From assembly GCF_000949635.1 (NCBI RefSeq), contig NZ_BAFN01000001.1, forward strand, positions 1,550,001 to 1,614,000: DNA of 64,000 bases, in the 5' to 3' direction. Below the pieces are notes generated by a model, which made no database searches, was not told the origin of the DNA, and saw only the letters and a list, made by a program, of their open reading frames with translations. The DNA is from Candidatus Brocadia sinica JPN1. GTDB lineage: Bacteria; Planctomycetota; Brocadiia; Brocadiales; Brocadiaceae. Shown in pieces: positions 8,343 to 16,905 of this stretch (position 1 is its first letter; each line of letters opens with the position of its first letter). Position numbers and translations under genes: made by a program.

Positions 8343-9431
8343 CTAATGATAACAGGTAGGCACTGTTTTTGAATGCGTCGTACCTACAAGTTCTTTTAGA
8401 TGTTTCAGCAAGATATCGATTTCTTCTCTTGTCCCAATCGTAATGCGCAGGCAGTCATCCAGCCGTCTCAGATTGAAGTATCGTACCAGTATCTTTCGTG
8501 CCTTCAATGTTTGATATAAGGTGTGTGCAGAGACTCCTTTCATGCACCGTGCCAGCACAAAGTTAGTTTGGGAAGGATATACAAAAAAACCCATCTCCTG
8601 TAAGGATTTTGTAAGGTAGCGTCTTGTTTCCTTTATCTTTTCAGTGTGAGCCTTCATGCTTTTTTGGTCATCCAGTGCTGCAATTACTGCCGCAATGCTG
8701 AGTCGGTCAACGTTATACGAATCCTTCACCTTCATCAACCCTTGAATAAGAGGTTCTTGCGCAATGCAAAAACCCAGCCTGATGCCTGCCAGTGAATATG
8801 ATTTTGACAGTGTGCGCAGGATAAGGATATTGTCGTGTTGTTTGATCAGGGAGAGACAATTATCGTCTGCAAAATCAGCGTATGCCTCGTCAACGACGAG
8901 CACACCATCTATCTTGGAGGCAATCTTTGATATTTTGCCTGGTGAGATCATAGTTCCCGACGGAGAATTCGGATTTGCGATAAATGTAACCTTTGCACCT
9001 TCTACGATAAAATCTTCAGGAAGAGAATAACCCTCCGTGAAATCGACAGCACAGGCAACCCCATCCTGCAGTTCTGCAAGTGTTTTGTAGAGCATATAAG
9101 AAGGGTAAGGAAAAACGACCTTATCGCCTTCGCCTGCAAAGCTCCGTATAATTATGGATAGCAGGTCATCGGAACCGTTTCCCGTCATGACACATTCCGG
9201 TCTTGTACCTAATATTTCAGCAATTTTTGTCCTTGCTGCTGTTGCAACCGGATCGGGGTAAAGACGCAGGTTTTCGTTTATCGCCTCTTTAATGGCATTT
9301 AGCACCCCTGAAGAGGGTGGGTATGGATTTTCGTTTGTGTTGAGTTTTATGTAAATACCGTCTTTGGGTTGCTCTCCCGGTGTATAACCGGACATTCTTT
9401 CAATGTTGGTTCTAAAATAACTCAACGGCAT
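8343..9431 (-). CDS. hisC: Histidinol-phosphate aminotransferase
   Basis: PLP-dependent fold-type I aminotransferase, 362 residues. The PLP Lys lies in TLSKSYSLAGIRLG, with NPNSPSG and DEAYADF motifs and a LRITIGT segment near the end, all typical of HisC. It transaminates imidazoleacetol phosphate to histidinol phosphate. It lies 63 nt downstream of hisD. The last dozen residues (after KELVG) look like a non-conserved extension. Confidence 0.94.
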   Translation of the reverse strand: MPLSYFRTNIERMSGYTPGEQPKDGIYIKLNTNENPYPPSSGVLNAIKEAINENLRLYPDPVATAARTKIAEILGTRPECVMTGNGSDDLLSIIIRSFAGEGDKVVFPYPSYMLYKTLAELQDGVACAVDFTEGYSLPEDFIVEGAKVTFIANPNSPSGTMISPGKISKIASKIDGVLVVDEAYADFADDNCLSLIKQHDNILILRTLSKSYSLAGIRLGFCIAQEPLIQGLMKVKDSYNVDRLSIAAVIAALDDQKSMKAHTEKIKETRRYLTKSLQEMGFFVYPSQTNFVLARCMKGVSAHTLYQTLKARKILVRYFNLRRLDDCLRITIGTREEIDILLKHLKELVGTTHSKTVPTCYH

Positions 9432-9494
9432 GCTCCTTTAAGATATTTTGGAAAATTTACGAATTGCGATTTTCGATGGGAAAAAATCGTAATT

Positions 9495-10805
9495 CTAAAA
9501 TCCGGACCTGGAATTTAGTCTGATTTGAACAGACCGTGTGTGCGCATCCAAACCTTCAGCTCCTGAAATTTCAGCCAAATCATTATATGCAGTCTTGAGT
9601 GCCGACCTGGAATACGTTATTACACTAGACCTTTTCAGGAAATCATTTACCGATAATCCGGATGAAAAACGTGCTGTCCCACTCGTTGGAAGTACATGTG
9701 AGGGTCCCGCAATATAATCTCCCAGTGCAACTGGGGTGTATGATCCCAAAAAGATTGCCCCAGCATGTTTAATATTACAAAGCAGCGCCCTCGGGTTCTG
9801 TGTCATAATCTGTAAGTGCTCTGGAGCCAATTTGTTGGATATTTCAACGCATTCGTCGATGTTTTTTGCTAATATAATAACACCAAATTTTTTCAGGCAT
9901 CTTTTTGTGTCTGCATATCGTTTGAGTTTTGTTATTTGTCGATTTAATTCTGAAGTTACTTGTTCCACCAGCAATTCAGAGAACGTGACCAGCATTGAGA
10001 TGCCTGGTGCATGTTCTGCCTGAGATAATAAATCAGATGCGACAAACGAAGGGTTTGCATGGTCGTCCGCTATAATCAATACTTCGCTGGGTCCTGCCAG
10101 CATATCGATGCCAGCATATCCAAAGATTTCCTTTTTTGCAAGCGTTACAAAAACGTTCCCGGGTCCTACAATCTTATCTACCTTTGGAATGGTTTCTGTG
10201 CCAAATGCAAGGGCAGCAACAGCCTGGGCACCACCCACCTTGTATATTTCACGAATACCTGCCTCCTTTGCAGCAACCAGTCTTTCAGGTGGAATAGCTC
10301 CATCTTTAGAAGGAGGTGTAGTCATAATTATTTTGTTGACGCCTGCTGCGCGTGCAGGTATCGCGTTCATCAATACCGTGGATGGATACGATGCGGCGCC
10401 ACCAGGAACGTATACTCCCACACTTTCTAAAGGAGAATACAAGGTGTCAAGCACAATGCCGCCTGTCTTTAATGGGCTAACTTTGCTGATTCGTATGTGT
10501 TCCTGATATGTCCATATATTGGTGATAGCTCGTTGAATGGATTTTACAAACGGGAGAGATATTTTCCTGTAAGCCTCTTCAATTTCGTTGTCTTTTACCC
10601 GAAAATCCTTCGGTGAAAGAAAAGCCTTATCATAGAGTTTGCTATATTTCGCAAGTGCTTTATCCTTATGCTTTTTGACGTCATTGATAATTTTTAGTAC
10701 TGTTGTTCTATTCGTGGATACGCCGGATAAAATGTTTAATTGTTGTTTGCATTTTTCGATTTCCTTGTCAATTTTACATTCCCATGTCCTGAGTATCCGC
10801 ATCAT
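9495..10805 (-). CDS. hisD: Histidinol dehydrogenase
   Basis: NAD-dependent, zinc-containing enzyme for the last two steps of histidine synthesis. Diagnostic motifs: GVYVPGG, the signature GPSEVLIIAD with SQAEHAPG, and LAPEHLQI. I start the gene at the ATG at 10805 (435 residues, the family size, with a GAG ribosome site). The frame extends upstream to a TTG at 10856, but that extension would translate across a palindrome (10821-10841) and has no family counterpart. It is the first gene of hisD-hisC-hisB, behind a consensus promoter at 10896-10924. Confidence 0.94.
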   Translation of the reverse strand: MMRILRTWECKIDKEIEKCKQQLNILSGVSTNRTTVLKIINDVKKHKDKALAKYSKLYDKAFLSPKDFRVKDNEIEEAYRKISLPFVKSIQRAITNIWTYQEHIRISKVSPLKTGGIVLDTLYSPLESVGVYVPGGAASYPSTVLMNAIPARAAGVNKIIMTTPPSKDGAIPPERLVAAKEAGIREIYKVGGAQAVAALAFGTETIPKVDKIVGPGNVFVTLAKKEIFGYAGIDMLAGPSEVLIIADDHANPSFVASDLLSQAEHAPGISMLVTFSELLVEQVTSELNRQITKLKRYADTKRCLKKFGVIILAKNIDECVEISNKLAPEHLQIMTQNPRALLCNIKHAGAIFLGSYTPVALGDYIAGPSHVLPTSGTARFSSGLSVNDFLKRSSVITYSRSALKTAYNDLAEISGAEGLDAHTRSVQIRLNSRSGF

Positions 10806-10820
10806 CGCATTCTCAAAATG

Positions 10821-10841
10821 AACGAGGCATAATGCCTCGTT
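10821..10841. repeat. Palindrome in the hisD leader
   Basis: Perfect 9-bp arms (AACGAGGCA and TGCCTCGTT) around TAA, just upstream of the hisD ribosome site and downstream of the promoter. It could form a leader hairpin, be an operator, or be a copy of the GCGAGGC-type palindromes also seen at 42162-42178. Confidence 0.6.
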
Positions 10842-10895
10842 TGTCGTATAACACAAATTAGGTATCTGTCTGTTAACTCAATATTACGCCTAAAA

Positions 10896-10924
10896 ATTAT
10901 ATTTTCTGCCGATATTGTTGTCAA
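10896..10924 (-). promoter_or_regulatory. Consensus sigma-70 promoter for hisD-hisC-hisB
   Basis: On the minus strand TTGACA (10924-10919) and TATAAT (10901-10896) are both perfect and separated by exactly 17 nt. Transcription would start near 10889, giving a leader of about 85 nt before the hisD ATG. Confidence 0.85.
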
Positions 10925-11316
10925 GAAAAATGAAACGGCTGATATTGCCATCCGTCTTCAGCAGAACGACTGCTGTGAGGAAAAATAGAAATGGCAAGCA
11001 CCGTTTAGAAGCATGACAAGAGCGGAAGTATCTTTGTTATAGTGGAAGAAATTTGATTTGCTGTTGTCTTGTAAAATCATCAGAAATTCCTTGACAATTA
11101 CTCTAGTATCAGTACATAGTTTACGTAATATGATCAATGCATGTTCATGGTGAGATAACTACCTGGGAACGACAATAGATTATGGAAGATGAATTGCTTG
11201 ATAAGGCAGCAAAATTGCAAAAAATTCTTTAATGCGATATTCTGATTTTTTCTGCATTTTTCGTACTCTGCAGTGAACTATATATGACAAACACCATTCA
11301 AGAGGAGGCTGTTAGC
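10925..11316. other. Gene-poor divergent intergenic region
   Basis: No coding potential seen. It carries the upstream flank of the hisD promoter on the minus strand and, on the plus strand, a TTGACA at 11091-11096 followed at 18 nt by CATAGT, a weak candidate promoter for the HbpS-like gene. A good ribosome site (AGGAGG) ends the region at about 11302-11307. Confidence 0.4.
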
Positions 11317-12078
11317 ATGAGATGTTTTAAAATGATTTTCAATAGTTTTGTTGTAACCATATCCCTTGTTGTCCTGTTTTCACTAGGGGCTTTTGCGGAT
11401 AATCTGCCTTCGCATGCGGTGCTTCAGGGAGTTCTTCGGGCCGTAGTGAAGGAGAACAATGGGGGGTTTGGTTTTCATATGTGGGCAACCCTGACGGACC
11501 GAGACGGCGTGGTAAAAGTAGTCGTATTTTCTGGAAAAGACAGGGGAGATCAATGGCCTGGGAGTCGTGTTATTTCTGCACAAAAGGCCAATACTGCTAA
11601 TGCATTCAGTCTGCCGGAATTTGCGTTGTCAACTGCAAACCTGTTCTCTGCGGTGCAGCCTGGCGGGAGCTTGTTTGGATTACAGGAGAGTAATCCTGTT
11701 TCTCCTGAAGCGGCCTATCAGGGTCCGTCCGAAAAATTTGGCACAGAAAAGGACCCCATGGTTGGCCATAGGATAGGCGGGGTTAATGTATTTGGAGGAG
11801 GTTTGGCGTTGTATAACAGCGAGGGAAAAATTGTTGGCGCTTTGGGCGTCAGCGGTGATACCTCATGTGCTGACCACAATATCGCATGGAAGGTGCGGCA
11901 TGGACTGAATCTGGACTACGTGCCTGCGGGGGTTAGTCCATCAACAGATGACAATATTGTTTATGATATTACCAATGGTATCAGCGCCGGTGGCTGGGGC
12001 CATCCGCAATGTTCCCTGGAAGCAGCCAAAATTGCCCAGGAATTTCCCAAAACGCATCCCGTGAGAAAAAAGAAATAA
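11317..12078 (+). CDS. Secreted HbpS/GlcG-family (DUF336) protein, probable heme binding
   Basis: The start at 11317 is chosen for its AGGAGG site 9 nt upstream and because a signal peptide then follows directly (hydrophobic core about residues 6-24). The mature part has the HbpS/GlcG layout: a conserved D-x-x-G-x-V-K-V strand early, Q-K-A-N-T-A-N-A-F-S helix, then GGLALYN, GKIVGALGVSG and a D-H-x-I-A segment. An insert between the two halves (GLQES to MVGHR) is longer than in short GlcG proteins. Family members bind heme or corrinoids or act as accessory proteins. The exact ligand here is unknown, but a periplasmic heme-related role fits a cytochrome-rich organism. Confidence 0.82.
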   Translation: MRCFKMIFNSFVVTISLVVLFSLGAFADNLPSHAVLQGVLRAVVKENNGGFGFHMWATLTDRDGVVKVVVFSGKDRGDQWPGSRVISAQKANTANAFSLPEFALSTANLFSAVQPGGSLFGLQESNPVSPEAAYQGPSEKFGTEKDPMVGHRIGGVNVFGGGLALYNSEGKIVGALGVSGDTSCADHNIAWKVRHGLNLDYVPAGVSPSTDDNIVYDITNGISAGGWGHPQCSLEAAKIAQEFPKTHPVRKKK

Positions 12079-12171
12079 TAATTGAAAATCCTTAAACCTG
12101 TTTGCGGAAAAAGCACCTTTTTTCATTACAATATCGAGTCTTTCTGTTCGGGGGGAGTGGGTAATATTACG

Positions 12172-13320
12172 ATGAACAACAAACTTATCATTTTATGCTG
12201 GATTGTAATCTCATTTTCTCTGTTTTTGCCCTTTAATATGATGGCTTCTGCATCGACAATTGTGCAAATATCGGGAGGCGGTTTTCATAGCCTGGTTTTG
12301 AAATCAGACGGCACCGTATGGGCATGGGGATTGAATATGTACGGACAGCTTGGCGATGGAACAAATACAGATAGGAAGATGCCGGTACAGGTAAAGGGGC
12401 TGGATAATGTTGCTGCAATTGCAGGAGGAGTGTGGCACAGCATCGCCTTGAAAACAGATGGTACAGTCTGGGTATGGGGAGGTAACTGGGCGGGACAACT
12501 GGGAAACGGCACGACTAAGAGCAGGAATATACCAATTCAGGTAAATGGCCTTGGTGGTATCATGGCGATTGCCACGAAAGGACAGCACAGTCTTGCCCTG
12601 AGGTCTGATGGAACCGTTTGGGCCTGGGGGAGAAACGCATACGGACAATTGGGAGACGGAACCACTACAGATAAAAATACACCAGTACAAGCAAGTGGGC
12701 TTAGCGATGTTGTCTCCATTACCGGAGGTGGGTACCACTGCCTTGCCAAGAAGACAGATGGCACCATCTGGGCTTGGGGACTTAACAAAAATAATCAGTT
12801 GGGAGACGGTTCTACAACTGACAGGACAATCCCTATCCCGGTGAGAGGACTTATGGACGTCAGTACTATGAATGGTGGGGGAGATCACAGTGTTGTCCTG
12901 AAGAACAACGGTAACGTTTGGACTTGGGGATTTAATCAATATGGCCAGTTGGGAGACGGTTCGACTGATAACAGAAGTACCCCATTCCCCATAAATAAGC
13001 TCAAAAAGGTCATTGCAATTGCCGGGGGAGGAGACCACACCCTTGCCCTGAAATCAGACGGAACCGTATGGGCATGGGGGAGTAATAGTTCAGGTCAGTT
13101 GGGGGACGGAACTACTACAAAGAGAGACGTTCCCGTTCTTGTAAAAAAACTTGACAATGTCATTTCTGTTTCTGGTGGAGGACAACACAGCATTGCCTTA
13201 AAAGCCGATGGAACCGTATGGGCATGGGGATTAAACAAAAACGGTCAACTGGGAGACGGTTCTGTCTTAAATAGAAACACCCCGGCTGAGGTAATCGGTG
13301 GTTACCAATTTCAGGATTGA
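12172..13320 (+). CDS. Secreted RCC1-repeat beta-propeller protein
   Basis: The ATG at 12172 gives a clean signal peptide (LIILCWIVISFSLFLPF, then Ala-Ser-Ala). The frame upstream reaches only a TTG at 12082 with no support. The mature protein consists of seven tandem repeats of about 52 residues, each with H-S-(I/L)-A-L-K-x-D-G-T-V-W-A-W-G ... GQLGDG-(T/S), the RCC1 / alpha-tubulin-suppressor pattern, predicting a seven-bladed propeller. There is no enzymatic domain. Bacterial RCC1 proteins are mostly uncharacterised and are likely binding or surface proteins. It lies 93 nt after the HbpS-like gene and may share its transcript. Confidence 0.86.
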   Translation: MNNKLIILCWIVISFSLFLPFNMMASASTIVQISGGGFHSLVLKSDGTVWAWGLNMYGQLGDGTNTDRKMPVQVKGLDNVAAIAGGVWHSIALKTDGTVWVWGGNWAGQLGNGTTKSRNIPIQVNGLGGIMAIATKGQHSLALRSDGTVWAWGRNAYGQLGDGTTTDKNTPVQASGLSDVVSITGGGYHCLAKKTDGTIWAWGLNKNNQLGDGSTTDRTIPIPVRGLMDVSTMNGGGDHSVVLKNNGNVWTWGFNQYGQLGDGSTDNRSTPFPINKLKKVIAIAGGGDHTLALKSDGTVWAWGSNSSGQLGDGTTTKRDVPVLVKKLDNVISVSGGGQHSIALKADGTVWAWGLNKNGQLGDGSVLNRNTPAEVIGGYQFQD

Positions 13321-13360
13321 GATACCACTCAAATTGGCGGCATTACAAGTTGGTTTCGTT

Positions 13361-13388
13361 TTGACTTTTTTTTGTAAAATGATATAAT
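13361..13388 (+). promoter_or_regulatory. Sigma-70-type promoter before the RNase HII-like gene
   Basis: TTGACT (13361-13366), 16-nt spacer, TATAAT (13383-13388). The predicted start of transcription, near 13395, leaves only about 15 nt of leader before the ATG at 13410, and no clear ribosome site is visible there. Confidence 0.65.
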
Positions 13389-13409
13389 TATTTTTTTAAA
13401 TAATTTGTT

Positions 13410-14369
13410 ATGGCGGTGATAGCAGGGATAGATGAGGCCGGATACGGTCCTACGCTTGGGCCTATGGTAAGTACCGTTGTTGCGCTTGATGTGCCGGATG
13501 AAATGGCAGATTGTTCCTTGTGGGAGCTTTTGAAGGAAGCCGTATCAAATGAACGCAGAGCGCGAAAACGGCGACTTGCTGTTCTGGATAGCAAAAAATT
13601 ATACAACGCGCACAACGGCCTGAAACCGTTGGAGGATGCGGTTCTTTCGTTTTTGTGGTCAAAGGGTTTAAAGATTGCATCGTTCTTTCAACTGCTGGGC
13701 AGCTTATCATGTTACAATACAAATGCCATTGCCCGGTATCCATGGTATAAGGATAAGGATTATCCCCTGCCGTTAACTACGAGCATTTCTGTGATAGTAA
13801 ATTATGCAGATTTATTACAGTATGTTTTTCGGAAGCACAATGTGCGGTTTTCTTATGCAAGAAGTTGTGTTGTAACTGTTCAGGAGTTTAATGAACAGGT
13901 AAGGTCGTTCGGAAATAAGTCTGTTGTCTTATTTAATAATTGCGCAGCACTTATCTCCAGTCTGTGGAATTTATGTGATGGCAATATACGTTTGATTGTT
14001 GACAAGCAGGGTGGCAGAAATACGTATACCAGCCTGCTAAAGGCCCAATTGCCCATGGCGGATCTAGAGGTGCTAAACGAAAGTGCCAGGGTTTCGACAT
14101 ACGAGGTGGTTGATACCGGCAAGAGGATGAAGATATCCTTTGTGGAAAAGGGTGAAGATATCTGCATGGCTGCAGCCCTTGCATCAATATTTAGCAAATA
14201 TGTTCGGGAGTTGTTTATGCGGTTGGAAAATCAATATTGGATTCAACTTCTCCCCGGCTTAAAACCAACGGCAGGTTATTATAGTGATGCGCAGCGATTT
14301 TTGTCGCAGATAAGGGATGTTCGGGAAAAAAAGGCGATTCAGGACGATATTTTAATACGTATTAAATAG
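13410..14369 (+). CDS. Divergent RNase HII-like nuclease
   Basis: A 319-residue protein related to RNase HII. The N-terminus has GIDEAGYGPTLGPMV, where the catalytic Asp8-Glu9 pair is kept but the Arg of the family DEAGRGP motif is Tyr. Later come D-S-K-K-L, a third acidic residue in VDKQGG, and MAAALASIFSKYVREL, which matches the AAASIxAKxxRD helix of the family. It is about 100 residues longer than ordinary RNase HII, with an insert between the DSKKL and VDKQGG motifs. The GRG motif that reads the RNA-DNA junction in RNase HII is changed, so substrate choice may differ. I would call it a family member of uncertain substrate rather than rnhB. Confidence 0.72.
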   Translation: MAVIAGIDEAGYGPTLGPMVSTVVALDVPDEMADCSLWELLKEAVSNERRARKRRLAVLDSKKLYNAHNGLKPLEDAVLSFLWSKGLKIASFFQLLGSLSCYNTNAIARYPWYKDKDYPLPLTTSISVIVNYADLLQYVFRKHNVRFSYARSCVVTVQEFNEQVRSFGNKSVVLFNNCAALISSLWNLCDGNIRLIVDKQGGRNTYTSLLKAQLPMADLEVLNESARVSTYEVVDTGKRMKISFVEKGEDICMAAALASIFSKYVRELFMRLENQYWIQLLPGLKPTAGYYSDAQRFLSQIRDVREKKAIQDDILIRIK

Positions 14370-14501
14370 ATGTTTTAAGCCACCGGGGACACAGAGAAAA
14401 ATTAAAGAGTATTTAGGCCCGGAATGAGAGAAATTTATAAGGGTTTTTGCAGTAGTCTCCATGGTTAAAAGTCTTAACGACGAAAGGAGTTTTTGGAAGA
14501 G

Positions 14502-15509
14502 ATGGCAGTAAATCTGGCGGTAGTGGGTGCAACAGGCGCAGTGGGTGAAGAATTTCTCCGAATACTGGAAAGCAGGAAATTTCCGGTTAAAGAATTGAGA
14601 TTATTAGCCTCGAGACGTTCTGCCGGGAAAAAAATGCAGTTTTGCGGGGTTGATTACACCGTGCATGAATTAACGAAGCATTCATTCCAGGGGATAAAGA
14701 TTGCCCTTTTTAGCGCAGGGGCAAGCATCAGCAGGGAATATGTACCCTATGCCATCGAGAGTGGGTCTGTTTGTGTAGATAATTCCAGTGCCTTCAGGAT
14801 GGATGACGATGTGCCGCTCGTAGTGCCCGAGGTGAATCCTCAGGATATTGCCAAGCATCATGGTGTGATTGCTAATCCCAACTGCTCTACGATCCAGATG
14901 GTGGTTGCCTTGAAACCGATTCATGATGTTGCACGGATAAAGAGGATTGTTGTGTCAACGTACCAGGCGGTGTCTGGCGCGGGACTTAAGGCCATTGATG
15001 AGCTTCGAAAGGAGACTGCAAGTGTTCTTGACGGCAAGGAAGGGTTTCGGAGAAATTTGTTTCCTCATCAGATTGCCTTTAATGTATTGCCTCAGATTCC
15101 CCAAAGCAGTGCGTTTCTACCCAATGGATATACATCCGAAGAGATGAAGATGATGAATGAAACCAAAAAGATCATGGGGGATAATAACATTCGGGTTACT
15201 GCGACGACTGTACGTGTACCTGTTATCCGTAGTCATAGCGAGTCGGTGAACGTGGAAACAGAGAAAAAAATCTCCGCGGCAGAAGTAAAAAAGCTCCTTT
15301 CCGTGGCGCCTGGTATCAGGGTTGTGGATGATCCAGCCAATCAGTTATATCCTTTAGCGACTGATGCAGCGGGAAGAGATGATGTTTTTGTGGGACGCAT
15401 TCGTGAAGACGAATCCATCGAGAAGGGGATTAATCTATGGATTGTGAGCGATAATCTTCGAAAGGGCGCTGCGCTGAATGCTGTTCAGATTGCCGAAATG
15501 TTACTATAA
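14502..15509 (+). CDS. asd: Aspartate-semialdehyde dehydrogenase
   Basis: NADPH-dependent reduction of aspartyl phosphate, the branch enzyme to lysine, diaminopimelate, threonine and methionine. Motifs: GATGAVGEEF (nucleotide binding), the catalytic Cys in NPNCSTIQ (about residue 128) and the VPVIRSH substrate/His region. The ATG at 14502 follows an AAAGGAG site; the TTG at 14493 lies too close to that site to be the start. Length (335 residues) is normal. No lysine-pathway neighbours are adjacent. Confidence 0.95.
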   Translation: MAVNLAVVGATGAVGEEFLRILESRKFPVKELRLLASRRSAGKKMQFCGVDYTVHELTKHSFQGIKIALFSAGASISREYVPYAIESGSVCVDNSSAFRMDDDVPLVVPEVNPQDIAKHHGVIANPNCSTIQMVVALKPIHDVARIKRIVVSTYQAVSGAGLKAIDELRKETASVLDGKEGFRRNLFPHQIAFNVLPQIPQSSAFLPNGYTSEEMKMMNETKKIMGDNNIRVTATTVRVPVIRSHSESVNVETEKKISAAEVKKLLSVAPGIRVVDDPANQLYPLATDAAGRDDVFVGRIREDESIEKGINLWIVSDNLRKGAALNAVQIAEMLL

Positions 15510-15556
15510 AGTTGTAAGTTAAAAGTTCCAGGTTTTTTATTTTTTCGACTTTCAAC

Positions 15557-16777
15557 TTATCGCAGCATGGCATCCCTCAATACTTGTATGGTGTGTGTGC
15601 ATTTAACCTCTGAACCCCTTGCAGCGAGAAGGTCTTCGATTTGAAGCCGACACCCGGGGCAACCCGTTGCTACAACCTTGGCGCCGCATTTTTCAATAGC
15701 CCTTGCCTTGTGCTCACCAATCTTCATTGAGAGATCATAGTGTAACAAATTAAATACCCCACCTCCTCCGCAGCAGCGTTCCGGGTTTTCCATCTCTTGA
15801 AAATCAGCAGAATGCCTCAAAATATCTCTGGGTTGTTTTGAGATGTTTTGACCCCAGTAGAGATGACACGGATCATGGTAGGTAATCTTTGTATTCAGTG
15901 TCTTTGTTTCGTAGGTAAAATATTTTTCAATAAATTCAGATATGTCGTATAATTTATCCGTGAATTTTAAGGCGCGATTCCCCAGGATATGGGGATAATC
16001 TCTTTTCAGAGTCCTGCCACAGGTTGCGCATGCAGTGATAATAAAATCGACGTTGGCCTTTTCAAATACCTCCACGTTTACTTCAGCCAATCTTCGTGCC
16101 GTTTTTACATCCCCCAATGATCTTGCAGGTATGCCGCAGCACAGTTGTTCTGTGGGGATAATTACTGCTGCCCCAAAATGATTTAACACCTCGATTACTG
16201 CATCAGCAATATCGGTATAGACGTAATTGATAAGACAGCCTACATAAAACCCCACTTTCATTTTCGGAGATTTTATCTTCTTCGCATTTCGATATTTTTT
16301 TAGTACAGTCTCTTTCGCCAAAGGAGGAATCCATCTACCACCCATAAACATGAAAGGTAAGTGCCTCATGGTACCGTGACGCTTTAGTGGAACAAGACGT
16401 TGAAAGGTACTGGCGGTTTTCAAGAGCAGATTAAAGAGCCACCTCCTGGTCAAGAACAGTTTGAATACAATCCGTGGTATAAACCATATGCCAAGGTGAT
16501 TTGCCAGATCGTCAAGCATGGTTTGGATGATGAAATCATAATTAACACCCGAGGGGCAGATACTGGAGCACCGGAGGCATTTCTTGCAGGAGAGGAGATA
16601 ATCCCTTAAGAGTTCCGTGTGAAAAATTTCGCCGTTTCGTAGTGCATCAGCCAGGCTTATGCGACCTCGTGCCACCATGGATTCGTTACCCGTCTCGATA
16701 AAAACGGGGCAGACAGAACGGCATTTACCGCACTTGGCACACTTGTTAATTTCTGTTTCGTACTCCTTAGTAAACAT
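15557..16777 (-). CDS. GlcF/LutA-like iron-sulfur oxidoreductase subunit
   Basis: A 406-residue protein with two [4Fe-4S] ferredoxin motifs at the N-terminus (CAKCGKCRSVCP and CKKCLRCSSICP) and two CCG domains further on (LCCGIP; ERCCGGGG with GCPGCR), the plan of the iron-sulfur subunit of glycolate oxidase, lactate utilisation or heterodisulfide-reductase-related complexes. It would pass electrons from a flavin dehydrogenase to the quinone pool or another carrier. No flavoprotein (GlcD/LldD-like) partner is next to it, so the electron donor is unknown. No membrane segments are apparent. Confidence 0.88.
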   Translation of the reverse strand: MFTKEYETEINKCAKCGKCRSVCPVFIETGNESMVARGRISLADALRNGEIFHTELLRDYLLSCKKCLRCSSICPSGVNYDFIIQTMLDDLANHLGIWFIPRIVFKLFLTRRWLFNLLLKTASTFQRLVPLKRHGTMRHLPFMFMGGRWIPPLAKETVLKKYRNAKKIKSPKMKVGFYVGCLINYVYTDIADAVIEVLNHFGAAVIIPTEQLCCGIPARSLGDVKTARRLAEVNVEVFEKANVDFIITACATCGRTLKRDYPHILGNRALKFTDKLYDISEFIEKYFTYETKTLNTKITYHDPCHLYWGQNISKQPRDILRHSADFQEMENPERCCGGGGVFNLLHYDLSMKIGEHKARAIEKCGAKVVATGCPGCRLQIEDLLAARGSEVKCTHTIQVLRDAMLR

Positions 16778-16856
16778 GTATTTCCCCCACCACGATAGTT
16801 TTCTTGTGAAAAGATTTTTGGTTTGTTACTAAGGATAATTATAGCAAAGAGAAATA

Positions 16857-16887
16857 AAAAAGGGAGGCTTAAAAAGCCTCCCTTTTT
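16857..16887 (-). terminator. Intrinsic terminator of the Asp-tailed protein gene
   Basis: Arms AAAAAGGGAGGCTT and its complement around a short A loop, with a T run on the minus strand after the stem, 19 nt past the stop of the gene at 16906. Confidence 0.8.
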
Positions 16888-16905
16888 ATTTTAAAAGTAT
16901 TCCGT

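Noticed and set aside
10805-10856. TTG start of hisD at 10856 (18 extra residues)
   Set aside because: The added peptide reads through the palindrome, has no family counterpart, and the ATG at 10805 has a ribosome site.
12304-13038. Long minus-strand ORF (244 residues) opposite the RCC1 gene
   Set aside because: It mirrors the repeated codons of the RCC1 protein and has no start signal or sensible composition. A shadow of a repeat-rich gene.
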